A stretch of DNA of 64,000 nucleotides, from the NCBI GenBank assembly GCA_037893245.1, contig JBAIAA010000441.1:1-64000 (forward strand), given 5' to 3'. Origin of the DNA: Crossaster papposus (Eukaryota > Echinodermata > Asteroidea > Velatida > Solasteridae). Both the position numbers and the translations under genes were made by a program. Positions 54,567 to 64,000 of this stretch are shown here, piece after piece. Within the stretch, counting starts at the first letter, position 1. Every line of letters begins with the position of its first letter. The notes below the pieces were generated by a model, which was not told where the DNA came from, made no database searches, and worked only from the letters and a program-made list of their open reading frames with translations.

Positions 54567-55845
54567 CCTTTGACCTGACCTGTGACCTCGTCATCAGTCG
54601 CATGTTTAACACGGGCAACATTTGAGTACTGTATATTTTTGCAGCTTTGGAAAATGTTATCGGAAGACTAGCCCAGTACTTATTAAAACTTTCTATATTA
54701 AATAGTTTTCTTTTTAAACTTTGACACTGCGAGAAAAAAATACTCAGTTTTTATTGATTAATTAGATTCATTGTTAGTGAGATTTTTTGGTTTGTTTATG
54801 ATGAGATGGTTTTCATTAGTAAGCAGACTTAAAGGTAGGATACACCATTTTCAAATATCGTTGTATAAAACAAATAATGAATGTTTCATATTCATGCGAT
54901 GGAAATAATAATTTTATTGGGTGACAGGATGGCATGTACCTCATAAAATTATTCTTACCATTGCACTCATAAACATTCATTATTTGTATATTATACAACT
55001 TACGCTGCATTGTGATGCTGGAGTTGTCCTTGTCAAGGTTTTTTGTTTATGGTAAATGGGCTTCCAATTTTTAGTCTTTTTATAGAAATTATTTATTTTA
55101 GACATGATCATCCAGAATATAAGGTGGAGGATAGAGTTCATGAGGAAAATGACACCAAATTCAGAGGTATTTTTGAACACTTTAAATGGTTTAATTAATG
55201 AAATTATTGACATTCCTATAAACAAATTAGCAGTTCTAGCATAATTGACATATTTTTGTGCCTTTTAGTTTTTATGCTAATTCCATATTAATGAGCAAAC
55301 TGTTTTCAATGAGCGAATAAATATTTTGGATCACAATTTAAACAGAAACCTTTATAAATAGTATACTTGTGTTGTTTTTGTGTTGTTCACATTTGTCGCC
55401 CCAAAAAAATGCTTCAAGAAACTTGTTTTCGAATTAAAACTTCCTATTGGAATTAGCCTATTTTAGAGCCTATACAATTTGACGAACGTGCGGTACAAAT
55501 TGAGGGAGGATGCTCCATGTTTTTTGTATCCACTGTACAGCTTTGCCCGCGAAGATGCACGCGGCTTTTGTTGACGGCTGCAACTACGTCTAGTTACGCG
55601 CGCAAATTAATGCAAATTCCAGGGCCCTGGGAAACCTGTTGCTATTTTTAGAATCATAAATGTCCGTTTCCCTGACTCGTTTACGGGTTGTGCTTAGCGA
55701 ATAGAAGCAATCACAGTGGACCCCGACTATTGTGTAAAGCCCGCGATTTAAACCCCACGTGTTTCATTTAAGTGGGAAGGGCGGTAGCAGCTAGAGTGAA
55801 ACTTGTGCAACACTGGAAGCGAAACAGCCGAAAAAAGACTCCAAA
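54567..55845. other. 3' flank of JmjC gene and 5' flank of CDCA7
   Basis: An ATTAAA polyadenylation candidate lies at 54,682-54,687. A terminal fragment of the GGTAGGATACACC MITE is at 54,831-54,866, running into a hairpin (ACAAATAATGAATGTTT against AAACATTCATTATTTGT, 54,868-54,988). The promoter of CDCA7 should lie in the last few hundred bases. It is less AT-rich than the rest, with no clear TATA box. Confidence 0.45.
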
Positions 55846-55863
55846 ATGGCCCCAAATCCGAAG
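55846..55863 (+). CDS. CDCA7: CDCA7 exon 1 (start codon)
   Basis: ATG in a good context (CCAAAATGG) encodes MAPNPK before donor AAG|GTAAAC. Joining to exon 2 ([10 protein letters not shown]) keeps phase 0. Chosen as the nearest upstream start with matching phase and a donor; alternatives inside the 3.6-kb intron are repeat DNA. Confidence 0.55.
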
Positions 55864-58800
55864 GTAAACCATGTTCTTCCGTCGTTCGTGATAAATGCTG
55901 GCAATTTTCATTAGAACTTTCACAAAGAGTTGTGCTGTCTTGGGATATTTGTGAAAAAACGGTGAATACTGTATCTGTCTCTGCAGTAAGTAAATTGCAA
56001 TGTTGTGTACAGTGTAGTCCCACTAGTGTCATGCCCCCGGTATACTGCGAATACAGGGTCACACATCGGCACTTGCTAAAATTGGTTGAAAACTTTGCTT
56101 TTTCGTGCGCACTCTGTGCGAGGAATTGTGGAGTCGCAATTATACTGGGTTAGCCCTAGTCTATGGCCCCGCACTAGACTACCTCTGTGCTATGGGCCAT
56201 ACGTCCATCAGTGCAAAAAAACCGGGATTTTTTTCACTTTATTCATGGAGATCATTCGGTCTCAAACTCGGCATGCAGGTTCACTTACCATAGCGCACCG
56301 ATATTTCGTCAAAATTGGGACTTTTCTGTGGTTCTGTCTGGTGTATTTTGTCTCTTTTGTGCAGCATGAAATGCAGGTCAACATGAAGACTCGGCTTGGC
56401 AATAATGGCGGAATCGACCTGTGCGCGCGGATACAACCGACGGTTGTTTCATGAAATACCAAAGGCTAGCAGAGCGCCATGTTGTGATCGCCGAGGGCGC
56501 TCTGCTAGCCTTTGGTATTTCATGAAACAACCGTCGGTTGTATCCGCGCGCACAGGTCGATTCCGCCATTATTGCCAAGCCGAGTCTTCATGTTGACTAG
56601 TTGCGATAATCGTAACCCACCATCCTCCCGACGGTCGAAGACCGGAGGGTTACGAGTCAAACAGTGTACAGAATTGGCATTTTTATAATTTCGACCATTT
56701 TTGCCAGACTAGTCACCGGATTTGCCGGATTTTAACCACTTTTAAAGATCATGACACACATTTTAAGAACACAGATTTGATCTGCAATGTGTAATGACTC
56801 CACTCATAACACTCTAAACATCATTGAGAAAATATTTTGGGGGAAAAATGACAAAAACTTACCAGAGACTGAGCGAAATTCTCACCAAACGAGGTTTACG
56901 TTTATAACCCCGCACTTCAAAACCTAACAACAATCTCGACCAATCAGCGTAAACCAAGGAAAGACAGACTGGGTGGAGCTTCGGCTGTACACCGCTAACC
57001 GGCTATTCCCGCTTGCGGACTCACTGCACGGGCTTCCCTTTCGGCGCTCATGCTGCGTTCCAATCGCGTCGTGTTTATCGTGTTCACGGGTTCACGAGTA
57101 GTCTTTGGGCAAGACGTTGCTAAATTCGCAGCCACGAGAGGGCGCTTTCGCGACAAACCATCATCACTCGCCATCCTGTCTGTAACGGACAGGATGGCGA
57201 GTGATGATGGTTTGTCGCGAAAGCGCCCTCTCGTGGCTGCGAATTTAGCAACGTCTTGCCAAGACTAGTTCACGAGTCGTATAGGAGTTCGGGCGGTCTG
57301 TTCTTGATACGCGAACTCTGTTCTCGCGCTCGAACGGCGGGAACGCGACCCATTGCACTCGGAACAAGAACACACACCACCTATCCATCATGCAAGAACA
57401 AGTTACGCGTGTCAAGAACAGACCGCCCGAACTCGGCCATAATGGCGTTCTAATCGCCTGGCAACTCGTGTTCACCAGTGGTACGGTGAACTCGAGGTGG
57501 ATTTATTTCTCCATGTACACGTCACGACTTCGCGAATGAAATACTCGCGCATGCGTGTTGGTTCACGTACAAGTTCTTGCGCTATAAAGAATGTCCTTAC
57601 CGCACGACTAACTCGACTGTGCGCGTGCGTCGTGTGGTGTGTAGCGTTTGGAATGCAACCTACTTGTGAACGTGGAGAAATTCACGGTGAACACGATAAA
57701 AACGATGCGATTGGAACGCAGCATTAGTCTCACTGCTACATTCTATGGGCCTTTTCGAAACCGTTGCTTCGTCTTTGGCTTTGCCTCCGAAAAGGCCCAT
57801 AGGATGTAGCAGTGAGACTGAGCTAGAGAGAAGCCCGTGCAGTGAGTCCGCAAGCGGGAATAGCCGGTTAGCGGTGTACAGCCGAAGCTCCACCCAGTCT
57901 GTCTTTCCTTGGTTTACGCTGATTGGTCGAGATTGTTGATAGGTTTTGAAGTGCGGGGTTATAAATGTAAACCTCGTTTGGTGAGAATTTCGCTCAGTCT
58001 CTGGTAAGTTTTTGTCATTTTTCCCCAAAAATATTTTCTCAATGATGTTTAGAGTGTTATGAGTGGAGTCATTACACATTGCAGATCAAATCTGTGTTCT
58101 TAAAATGTGTGTCATGATCTTTAAAAGTGGTTAAAATCCGGCAAATCCGGTGACTAGTCTGGCAAAAATGGTCGAAATTATAAAAATGCCAATTCTGTAC
58201 ACTGTTTGACTCGTAACCCTCCGGTCTTCGACCGTCGGGAGGATGGTGGGTTACGATTATCGCAACTACATGTTGACCTGCATTTCATGCTGCACAAAAG
58301 AGACAAAATACACCAGACAGAACCACAGAAAAGTCCCAATTTTGACGAAATATCGGTGCGCTATGGTAAGTGAACCTGCATGCCGAGTTTGAGACCGAAT
58401 GATCTCCATGAATAAAGTGAAAAAAATCCCGGGTTTTTTGCACTGATGGACGTATGGCCCATAGCACAGAGGTAGTCTAGTGCGGGGCCATAGACTAGGG
58501 CTAATACTGGGTGTATTCTCTAATCTCTCAGCTATTAATTGCGCTTAATCTTACCTTCAAAATTTCGAGAAATTTGGGCATCTTTTTTTCAGTCGAACTG
58601 AGTGCAAAGCGCAGTTATAATCCAATGACCCGTGACGTCATTTGAGTGTGCACAGCGCACCTAGAGGGCGCTTCACGAGTTGAGATGCTACGGCTGTTTT
58701 GTGTTGCATTTAACCTCCAAACAAGGTATAATGTTATCATGAACAGAGTTGCTTTGACAATTCCCCATTCAGTCGCTGTGATTTATAATCATCCCCACGA

Positions 58801-61800
58801 TTGCGTTCCATGCCCATAAAATACGAGTAAATATACTTGGCAAATCTATTGCACACGAAACAGCCGTCGCATCTCAACTCGTGAAGCGCCCTCTAGGTGC
58901 GCTGTGCACACTCAAATGACGTCACGGGTCATTGGATTATAACTGCGCTTTGCACTCAGTTCGACTGAAAAAAAGATGCCCAAATTTCTCGAAATTTTGA
59001 AGGTAAGATTAAGCGCAATTCCAGATAGTAATAGCTGAGAGATTAGAGAATACACCCAGTATAATTGCGACTCCACAATTCCTCGCACAGAGTGCGCACG
59101 AAAAAGCAAAGTTTTCAACCAATTTTAGCAAGTGCCGATGTGTGACCCTGTATTCGCAGTATACCGGGGGCACACTAGTGGGACTATGTACAGTGCAGTA
59201 AATACGATATAAAACAGGCCTAGATAAGGCGATTGGTAAAACCTGGATCTCCTGGATCCAATGTTAACGCTACTAGTCCACACCCCCTAGATAATGAATG
59301 TACTTGTTTAGTACAACTAGTTCGTTTGTTTTGCGTTTGAAACTAGTATAAAAAAGAAAATTTGGTAAGAAATGTTTTAAGTTTCCCTCGACTTTATCAA
59401 ACGTTATCAAACTGTCCAACAATAATTGTGATACTGAAACTTTTCTATAAAGGATATTTCTCCCTAACTTTTGATACAGCTGTCGGAGATTGATGCTGAA
59501 GATGACGGATGCTACGAACTGCGAAGGCAGAAAAACATTGAAGAAAACAAAGCCATGGTGTGTTTCATATTAATATGGCTTTATTTTTTTTACGGCAATT
59601 GTAATAATAGCTTGAAATTTTCTGCTCTAAACTAAAGCTCATGGAAGATTCACTCGTTTCGAGTAATTTAGAGCTGGAATTTAATAAGGACACAACTTGC
59701 ATAGTGGTTTTGATTTTACTCACCACTGGCACTGCATGCCCACAAAACACGCTCTAAACATGCCCCAAACTACAAAATACAACACATAGGCACAGTAAAA
59801 AAAAAATCAGTTGATCGTCCCCGCCCACATCCTTTTTTGAAGCTAGATCCTTTTAATATTTATTAATTTGTCTATTTTTTGTTTCTCCTCAAAAAGTTGT
59901 ATTTTTCATGTATTTTGTTTTATATCTTTGCACCATTTCAATAATCGATGGGCGCCAAGTTATGTACCCGCGCGCGCGCGAAATAAGACATTCACCAGCC
60001 GCTTGGAATATATTCTCGGAGTCCATGCTTCACAACACACTATATATATTTACACAAAATGCGGAGTATAGAATGCAGGGCCACTCAACTACTCCCGGCT
60101 TTATTCACCCTAGGACATAGAATGAAGTGGCCCTATATTCTATAGTTGTGTCCCAATACCCATACCATAGAATATAAGGCCACTCCATTCTATGTCCTAG
60201 GGAGAATAAAGCCGAGAGTAGTTGAGTGGCCCTGCAATGCATTATATTTGTTCACTTGATGCACTGTGCGGCAGCTAGCAGGGTTAGGGTTCAGGATGAC
60301 ATTGAAGACCGATACACCAATTTTCTTTTAGTTTTTTTTTTAGTTTTGTTTTTAGTTTTTTTTAAAGTTTTTTGTTTAGTTTTTTGTTTAGTTTTTTGTT
60401 TAGTTTTTTTGTTTATTTTATAGATAGTCGAGCGTTTTTGATTATGAATGCTGCTGACTATGGCATGAGATGATCGTATATCTTTAATCTCATTGTTTCA
60501 CAGCTGAATCAGTTGCTATCTGGCCTGCATGACATGCCCGGCATGCCTCGTACCAAGTCGTCAAAGGTGAGCATTGTACTGGGGCCAATTTCATAGAGCT
60601 GCTATAAGCACAAAAATTTGCTTAGCACAAAAAAGTCTTGCTCATTAAAAACAAGTTACCAGCCAAAATTCTACGGGTTTTTCATGCTAAGCCAAAAATC
60701 AGCTAATTATCAATCAAAAACAATAAAGATCACGTGAAAATTTGGTCCGTAACCTTGTTTTTGCCAAGGACAAATTTTCATGCTAAGCAAATTTGTGTGC
60801 TTAGCAGCTCTATGAAATTGGCCCCAAGTGTTGCACCCATGACAGTCTCCCAGCTTCAGTGTAGGTAGAGTGCTTGAATTCCCTGTGGTGCCCCAACTGT
60901 GGCCGTGTCCAAATTGCTGGCTTTGGCTGTGACTTTAGGCCGTTGCTATTGTTGTTGCTATGGGTAGTCATTGTCCGGCCTTAACAACAGCATAGCAACG
61001 GCCAAAGTCACAGCCACAGCCAGCAATAAGCCATTTGCGCGTGACCCCGAGTTAAACTTAAATAATATCTGGTACACTGACTTGTTCACACAGCTTGGCA
61101 CAGTTTAACTTTAAATTCTCCAGACCAAAGACACTGTTGCTATATCAAGTGAATCGGGGCAAGCTTTTGCATAGTTACGTAAGAGACGCTCAGCACCAAT
61201 ACATTGTTTACAATGGGTGAGAATGGCAAAAAGACACCAGACCATTCCACAGCTGGGGGTTGCTAGCGTAAGGCTTGCCCCGAATCACGTGATATAGCAA
61301 CAGTGTCTTTGGTCTGGAGAATTTAAAGTTGTACTGTGCCAAGCTGTGTGAGCAAGTCAGTGTACCAGGTGTTATTCAAATTTAACTCGGGGTCACGCGC
61401 AAATGGCTTATTAGAACATGTCTTGTTTTATAGATGTTTTATTGTCATACTGTGTAGTGCAGTTGCCATTACGTTAAAGGTAGGATACACCATTGGTAAT
61501 TGCTTGAATTATCATAGATGGGTGGATTTTTAAAATTAACATATATTTGAAGAGAAGTGTCATCTTCCTGTAACTATCACGCAGCAAGTAAAAACAAGGG
61601 CTCAAGCTTCCAAGTGGCGGAGGAACTTGAAACTCTTAAAGCTTTTTTTATGTATACCTTTTTTTAAAGTAATTGCTAATCTTGCTTAGCATGAGCTTTT
61701 GCTTGCTAGCAATTTTCTTATTTTTATGTATAAAAATGTCAGCAAAAGCCTAGAAAAAAGCAATTGCAAATTTGTATGTATTTGGCCCAATGTGTTCAAT

Positions 61801-62594
61801 TCCTTCACGTCGTTCATCCTTGTGTAGAGATCCCCCAAGTCCCGAAAGTCGCTGGACTGCAGTTTAATCCGGCGTCGCAACCCTGCCCGCAAGGCGCGTC
61901 TCAGCACGCCCCTGTTTGCCGGCGCACCCGTCATCCGGACCCGGGGGCAGAAGAGGAGGGCGGAGACTGGGGAGGAGGAGGAGGAGGAGGATGAGGTCAA
62001 GGTTTACGTGGGCGACGAGGAACCGTTTCCTGTTAAAGAAGGGAAGGTTGGTTGCACCAAGGTTTTTGTTTTGCCTGAGCGAGGTTTTAACAATGAACCT
62101 TTGTGAAAAATAATCCTGTGTCTGGGTTCAGTATATAAAATAAAATCCCGGTGCGAACTGGTGAACATCGACCCCATCCCCCAACCCTGTCATTATTACA
62201 CAGTAATGGCCAGTTATTCCCTAATTTGTGGAGTGTCGTGGCCGAGCGGTTAAGAACTCGGTTTTTCTGTTCCGCAGAGCGTGAGTTCGAGTCCCGGTGT
62301 CGACACGTGTGTCCTTAAGCAAGGCAATTAAACCACTATTGCTTCGTCCTTCGGATGGGACGTAAAGTTGTAGGTCCCGTGTGTTGTATAATTTATAATG
62401 TGACTTGTGTGTATATATCTTTCCAAATATAAAATTGTATAATGCACGTAAAAGAACCCAGAACACTTATCGCTAAGAGAAGGGGTTTGCCCCGGTGTTC
62501 CTGGCTGACACAGCCTCTGTCTACGGGTTTCTTCTGGCTTACGAGCTACAGTGCCTTGAGCGCTTTTGAAGGATCCTTGGTTTCATTACCAGAA

Positions 62595-62633
<39 letters not shown>

Positions 62634-63610
62634 TCTGAATCAATAAAATCAATAAAAAGTTTGTGAATTCACCAACCTTTCTAGTCTGTTGACGTGTCAC
62701 CAATGTCTTTTTGATACCCATTCCTCGCAGAAACTGATCATCAAGTTTGGCCCGACGTTCAAGAAATCGTCCCTGGACTCCGGCAATGATTCAGACTCGG
62801 ATTTTGAGGTTTACGAAGATGACGCTGAAGATGCGCCGACACCGACGAAACGGCGCCGGCTGACGGGGCGCCTTCGGGAGGCCGTGAAGCGACCCGAGGA
62901 CATCACGGAGGAAGAGCTGCGTATGGTGGCCGAGTGCGTCAGGGACAAGAAGTACAATGCTGAAGTGGTAGGTCGGAGGTCAACAAGTGCCATGGTCCAG
63001 TAGGGAGTGGTGCTTGTGTTCTTGGGTAGGACACTTTACTGCATTTGTCTCTCTCAAGGGACAAGTACAATGCTAAAGTGGTAGGTCGGAGGTCAATTAG
63101 CGCCATGGTCCAGTTGGGATCACTGTGCTTGTGTTCATGGGCAAGATACTTTACTACATTTACCACTGTCTCTCGAGGGACTAGAACAATGCTGAAGTGG
63201 TGGGTTAGGGGTCATCAAACACCATGGTCCTGTGGGGAACGTGATGCTTGTGTTCTTGGGCAAGACACTTTACTACAATTGCCTCAATCAAATAGGAGTC
63301 AAATTTTAATTTGATACCAGAAAAGTGTTTTAAGCTGGCTGGCCATGGTTTAACGGTCGCTTAAACATACCCACGTGTTGGGCTCTCGACCAATAGGAAT
63401 GGCTAAACTGTCTTTTTTGGTATTTTTGAATTGCTTTTGCAAATGTCACTGTTTTTTTAGGGCACAACTTGTCACCAGTGTCGCCAGAAGACCATTGATA
63501 TGAAAACCATCTGTCGCTACGATGGCTGTGCCGGGGTCAGAGGTCAGTTCTGCGGGCCATGTCTGCGAAACCGCTACGGTGAAGATGCAAAGACCGCCTT
63601 GCTGAATCCG
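55846..63610 (+). CDS. CDCA7: CDCA7 (cell division cycle-associated 7), 3' part outside window
   Basis: Exons 55846-55863, 59480-59557, 60504-60566, 61828-62046, 62731-62967 and 63461-63610 are all phase 0-0 and join into a 255-residue N-terminal part. It contains ENKAM + [13 protein letters not shown], matching the vertebrate CDCA7 helix (NKAMLAKLMSELESFPG in human). An Arg/Lys-rich RSPKSRKSL...[10 protein letters not shown] segment, acidic tracts and DITEEEL follow, then the start of the 4CXXC-R1 zinc finger: [11 protein letters not shown]....C and [21 protein letters not shown]7 recruits and activates the chromatin remodeller HELLS to maintain DNA methylation; human CDCA7 mutations cause ICF3 syndrome and cluster in this finger, whose visible residues are intact here. 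The remaining cysteines lie to the right. Exon 1 is only 18 coding nt and is the least certain. Confidence 0.88.
56377..56597. repeat. Near-perfect palindrome, 102-nt arms
   Basis: Arms 56,377-56,478 and 56,496-56,597 appear to be exact reverse complements around a 17-nt spacer. The left arm starts GTCAACATGAAGACTCGGCT. It is absent from the matching place in the opposite outer arm, so it is an insertion. Confidence 0.9.
57050..57724. mobile_element. TGCTGCGTTCCAATCGCG foldback MITE, copy 2
   Basis: Ends ATGCTGCGTTCCAATCGCG and CGATTGGAACGCAGCATT are inverted repeats, as at 38,361-38,690. It holds the palindrome at 57,108-57,260. Confidence 0.8.
57108..57260. repeat. Near-perfect palindrome, 73-nt arms
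   Basis: Arms 57,108-57,180 and 57,188-57,260 are reverse complements around a 7-nt spacer. The left arm starts GGCAAGACGTTGCTAAATTC. Confidence 0.9.
58505..59062. mobile_element. Foldback element in the right outer arm
   Basis: Starts TACTGGGTGTATTCTCTAAT and ends ATTAGAGAATACACCCAGTA. Arms of about 200 bp are inverted copies (for example AACTCGTGAAGCGCCCTCTA near 58,880 against its reverse near 58,660). The middle is about 150 bp of unique sequence. Confidence 0.85.
59480..59557 (+). CDS. CDCA7: CDCA7 exon 2
   Basis: Acceptor TTGATACAG, donor ATG|GTGTGT. Encodes [26 protein letters not shown], the first part of the conserved N-terminal helix. Confidence 0.85.
60074..60236. mobile_element. 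Short foldback in CDCA7 intron 2
   Basis: GCAGGGCCACTCAACTACTC at the left is mirrored by GAGTAGTTGAGTGGCCCTGC at the right. Internal ATTCTATGTCCTAGG-type motifs are mirrored too. Confidence 0.7.
60322..60420 (+). repeat. TTTAGTTTTTTG simple repeat
   Basis: Imperfect 11-12-bp T-rich repeats in CDCA7 intron 2, about 80 bp before exon 3. They may act as an extended pyrimidine tract. Confidence 0.7.
60504..60566 (+). CDS. CDCA7: CDCA7 exon 3
   Basis: Acceptor GTTTCACAG, donor AAG|GTGAGC. Encodes [21 protein letters not shown], completing the conserved helix. Confidence 0.85.
60581..60828. mobile_element. GGGGCCAATTTCATAGAGCTGCT MITE
   Basis: GGGGCCAATTTCATAGAGCT and AGCTCTATGAAATTGGCCCC are perfect terminal inverted repeats. 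TTGCTTAGCAC-type motifs recur inside. CDCA7 intron 3, starting 15 bp after the exon 3 donor. Confidence 0.85.
60913..61027. mobile_element. Short foldback, abutting the next one
   Basis: ATTGCTGGCTTTGGCTGTGA and TCACAGCCACAGCCAGCAAT are inverted arms, with GGCCGTTGCTAT and ATAGCAACGGCC mirrored further in. CDCA7 intron 3. Confidence 0.75.
61027..61411. mobile_element. Foldback element with ~150-bp arms
   Basis: TAAGCCATTTGCGCGTGACC at the left end is mirrored by GGTCACGCGCAAATGGCTTA at the right end. ACACTGTTGCTATATCA and TGATATAGCAACAGTGT are mirrored nearer the centre. CDCA7 intron 3. Confidence 0.85.
61476..61535. mobile_element. GGTAGGATACACC-family MITE fragment
   Basis: AAAGGTAGGATACACCATTG followed by GTAATTGCTTGAATTATCAT, then unrelated sequence; only one end is present. 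Confidence 0.6.
61828..62046 (+). CDS. CDCA7: CDCA7 exon 4
   Basis: Acceptor CTTGTGTAG, donor AAG|GTTGGT. Encodes [20 protein letters not shown], further basic residues (a likely nuclear-localisation region), then a run of seven Glu. Confidence 0.85.
62228..62632 (+). mobile_element. tRNA-derived SINE, complete
   Basis: The head has an A box (GTGGCCGAGCGGTTAAGA) and a B box (GAGTTCGAGTCCCG), as in serine/leucine-type tRNAs. The body includes TTCGGATGGGACGTAAAGTT, widespread in marine-invertebrate SINEs. The tail is TTTCATTACCAGAAAATAAT running into (AAT)n. CDCA7 intron 4, ending about 100 bp before exon 5. Confidence 0.85.
62731..62967 (+). CDS. CDCA7: CDCA7 exon 5
   Basis: Acceptor TTCCTCGCAG, donor GTG|GTAGGT. 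Encodes [13 protein letters not shown], an acidic Ser/Asp segment, [20 protein letters not shown] and [20 protein letters not shown]. The last ~30 nt and the donor are repeated downstream as degenerate copies. Confidence 0.88.
62940..63300 (+). repeat. Three ~115-bp tandem units overlapping CDCA7 exon 5 end
   Basis: The exon end GGGACAAGAAGTACAATGC plus donor GTAGGTCGGAGGTCA and about 80 bp of intron recur at about 63,058 (GGGACAAGTACAATGCTAAA) and about 63,177 (GGGACTAGAACAATGCTGAA). The copies are diverged but collinear. Confidence 0.85.
63461..63610 (+). CDS. CDCA7: CDCA7 exon 6 (zinc finger, first part)
   Basis: Acceptor TTTTTTTAG, donor CCG|GTAAGG. Encodes [40 protein letters not shown] and [10 protein letters not shown]. 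This is the hallmark of the 4CXXC-R1 domain, almost identical to vertebrate CDCA7. Confidence 0.95.
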
Positions 63611-64000
63611 GTAAGGAAAGATCTATCGCGAGGGTTACGCAATGCTTCTATAGACAATCGCAGAAACGTAGCCCCATTTGTTTGTGTTACTATAGATGAA
63701 TCAAAAGGCGATTTTTTTTTTTTTCCTTTGTCGTTATTGGCGCTTTTAAACTTCGCACACTCCCACCCCCCACCCCCACCCACTCACCCAGTTATGTTTT
63801 GACCGGCAATCGTGGACGGGGTATTGTCCGACCGTCTTCCCTCTTTTGTTTATACTCTAACGTTTTCGGATGATCGCCATAGGATTTGTACACGAGAAAA
63901 GATCGTGGACGTTGTGTCAATCGTGGACCCATTGTTTGACTCCCAATTCTTTTGTCCGACGACCACGATTGTCGGTCAATACAAACGCATCCCCACCCTC
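63611..64000 (+). other. CDCA7: CDCA7 intron 6, start
   Basis: Begins GTAAGG. Contains a T run (63,711-63,725) and a C-rich ACCCCCC tract near 63,765. The next exon, with the remaining zinc-finger cysteines, was not found before the window ends. Confidence 0.6.

Larger units (their letters stand above)
56010..59190. mobile_element. 3.2-kb foldback element with three nested foldback insertions
   Basis: The left arm (about 56,010-57,049) and right arm (about 57,725-59,190) are inverted copies. For example, CCCGGTATACTGCGAATACA at 56,037 recurs reversed near 59,150, and GTAACCCACCATCCTCCCGA at 56,611 recurs reversed near 58,250. The left arm is interrupted by a palindrome at 56,377-56,597, the right arm by an element at 58,505-59,062, and the centre is the TGCTGCGTTCC element at 57,050-57,724. 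All lie within CDCA7 intron 1. No transposase. Confidence 0.85.

Noticed and set aside
56086-56596. Overlapping ORFs around 56.1-56.6 kb ([12 protein letters not shown] on both strands)
   Set aside because: They come from the palindrome and foldback arms, which give the same peptide on both strands.
62228-62310. Functional tRNA gene (serine/leucine type)
   Set aside because: A and B boxes are present, but a continuous SINE body and A/T-rich tail follow, and the cloverleaf is not convincing.

Overview
This window is animal nuclear DNA, most likely from a deuterostome invertebrate and probably an echinoderm (sea-star-like). The genes are split by GT-AG introns and there are no operons. Intergenic and intronic DNA is AT-rich and full of short inverted-repeat transposons, tRNA-derived SINEs and minisatellites. 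The recognisable genes are metazoan: a HYR/CUB/EGF mosaic, a PAG1/Cbp-type adaptor, an ER-directed JmjC oxygenase and CDCA7. The echinoderm assignment is inferred from gene and repeat content; no marker gene proves it.

Layout. (1) Positions 1-5,400, minus strand: exons of a secreted or cell-surface mosaic protein, read as EGF, CUB, then HYR modules. The HYR part lies in a 1.79-kb tandem duplication. All intact exons are symmetric phase 1-1. The gene runs off the left edge and its 5' exons were not found. (2) 5,400-26,500: repeat-dominated DNA. It holds a 3.6-kb tandem duplication (6,194-13,102) whose two copies each carry a 17-bp minisatellite, a LINE reverse-transcriptase relic, a tRNA-derived SINE and an ~87-bp satellite (20.1-22.4 kb) interrupted by a MITE. 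(3) 26,547-37,370, plus strand: an eight-exon gene, predicted 834 aa, for a PAG1/Cbp-like transmembrane adaptor. It has a signal sequence, one membrane span, juxtamembrane cysteines, many YxxPhi tyrosines and a C-terminal TRL PDZ ligand. (4) 37.4-45.7 kb: 3' flank and intergenic MITEs and minisatellites. (5) 45,734-54,566, plus strand: an eight-exon gene, predicted 437 aa, with a signal peptide, a complete JmjC iron-binding triad, an EF-hand-like segment and a terminal HDEL. This is a luminal ER 2-oxoglutarate oxygenase and the most interesting protein here. (6) 55,846 to the right edge, plus strand: six exons of CDCA7 up to the first part of its 4CXXC-R1 zinc finger; the gene continues beyond the window. 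Its first intron holds a 3.2-kb nest of inverted repeats inside inverted repeats.

The four genes belong to unrelated pathways (extracellular matrix/adhesion, Src-Csk signalling, ER oxygenase chemistry, chromatin remodelling) and nothing suggests they work together. What they share is the same set of non-autonomous DNA transposons in their introns. Exon joins were built by eye from splice sites, phase continuity and family resemblance; no transcript data were available.
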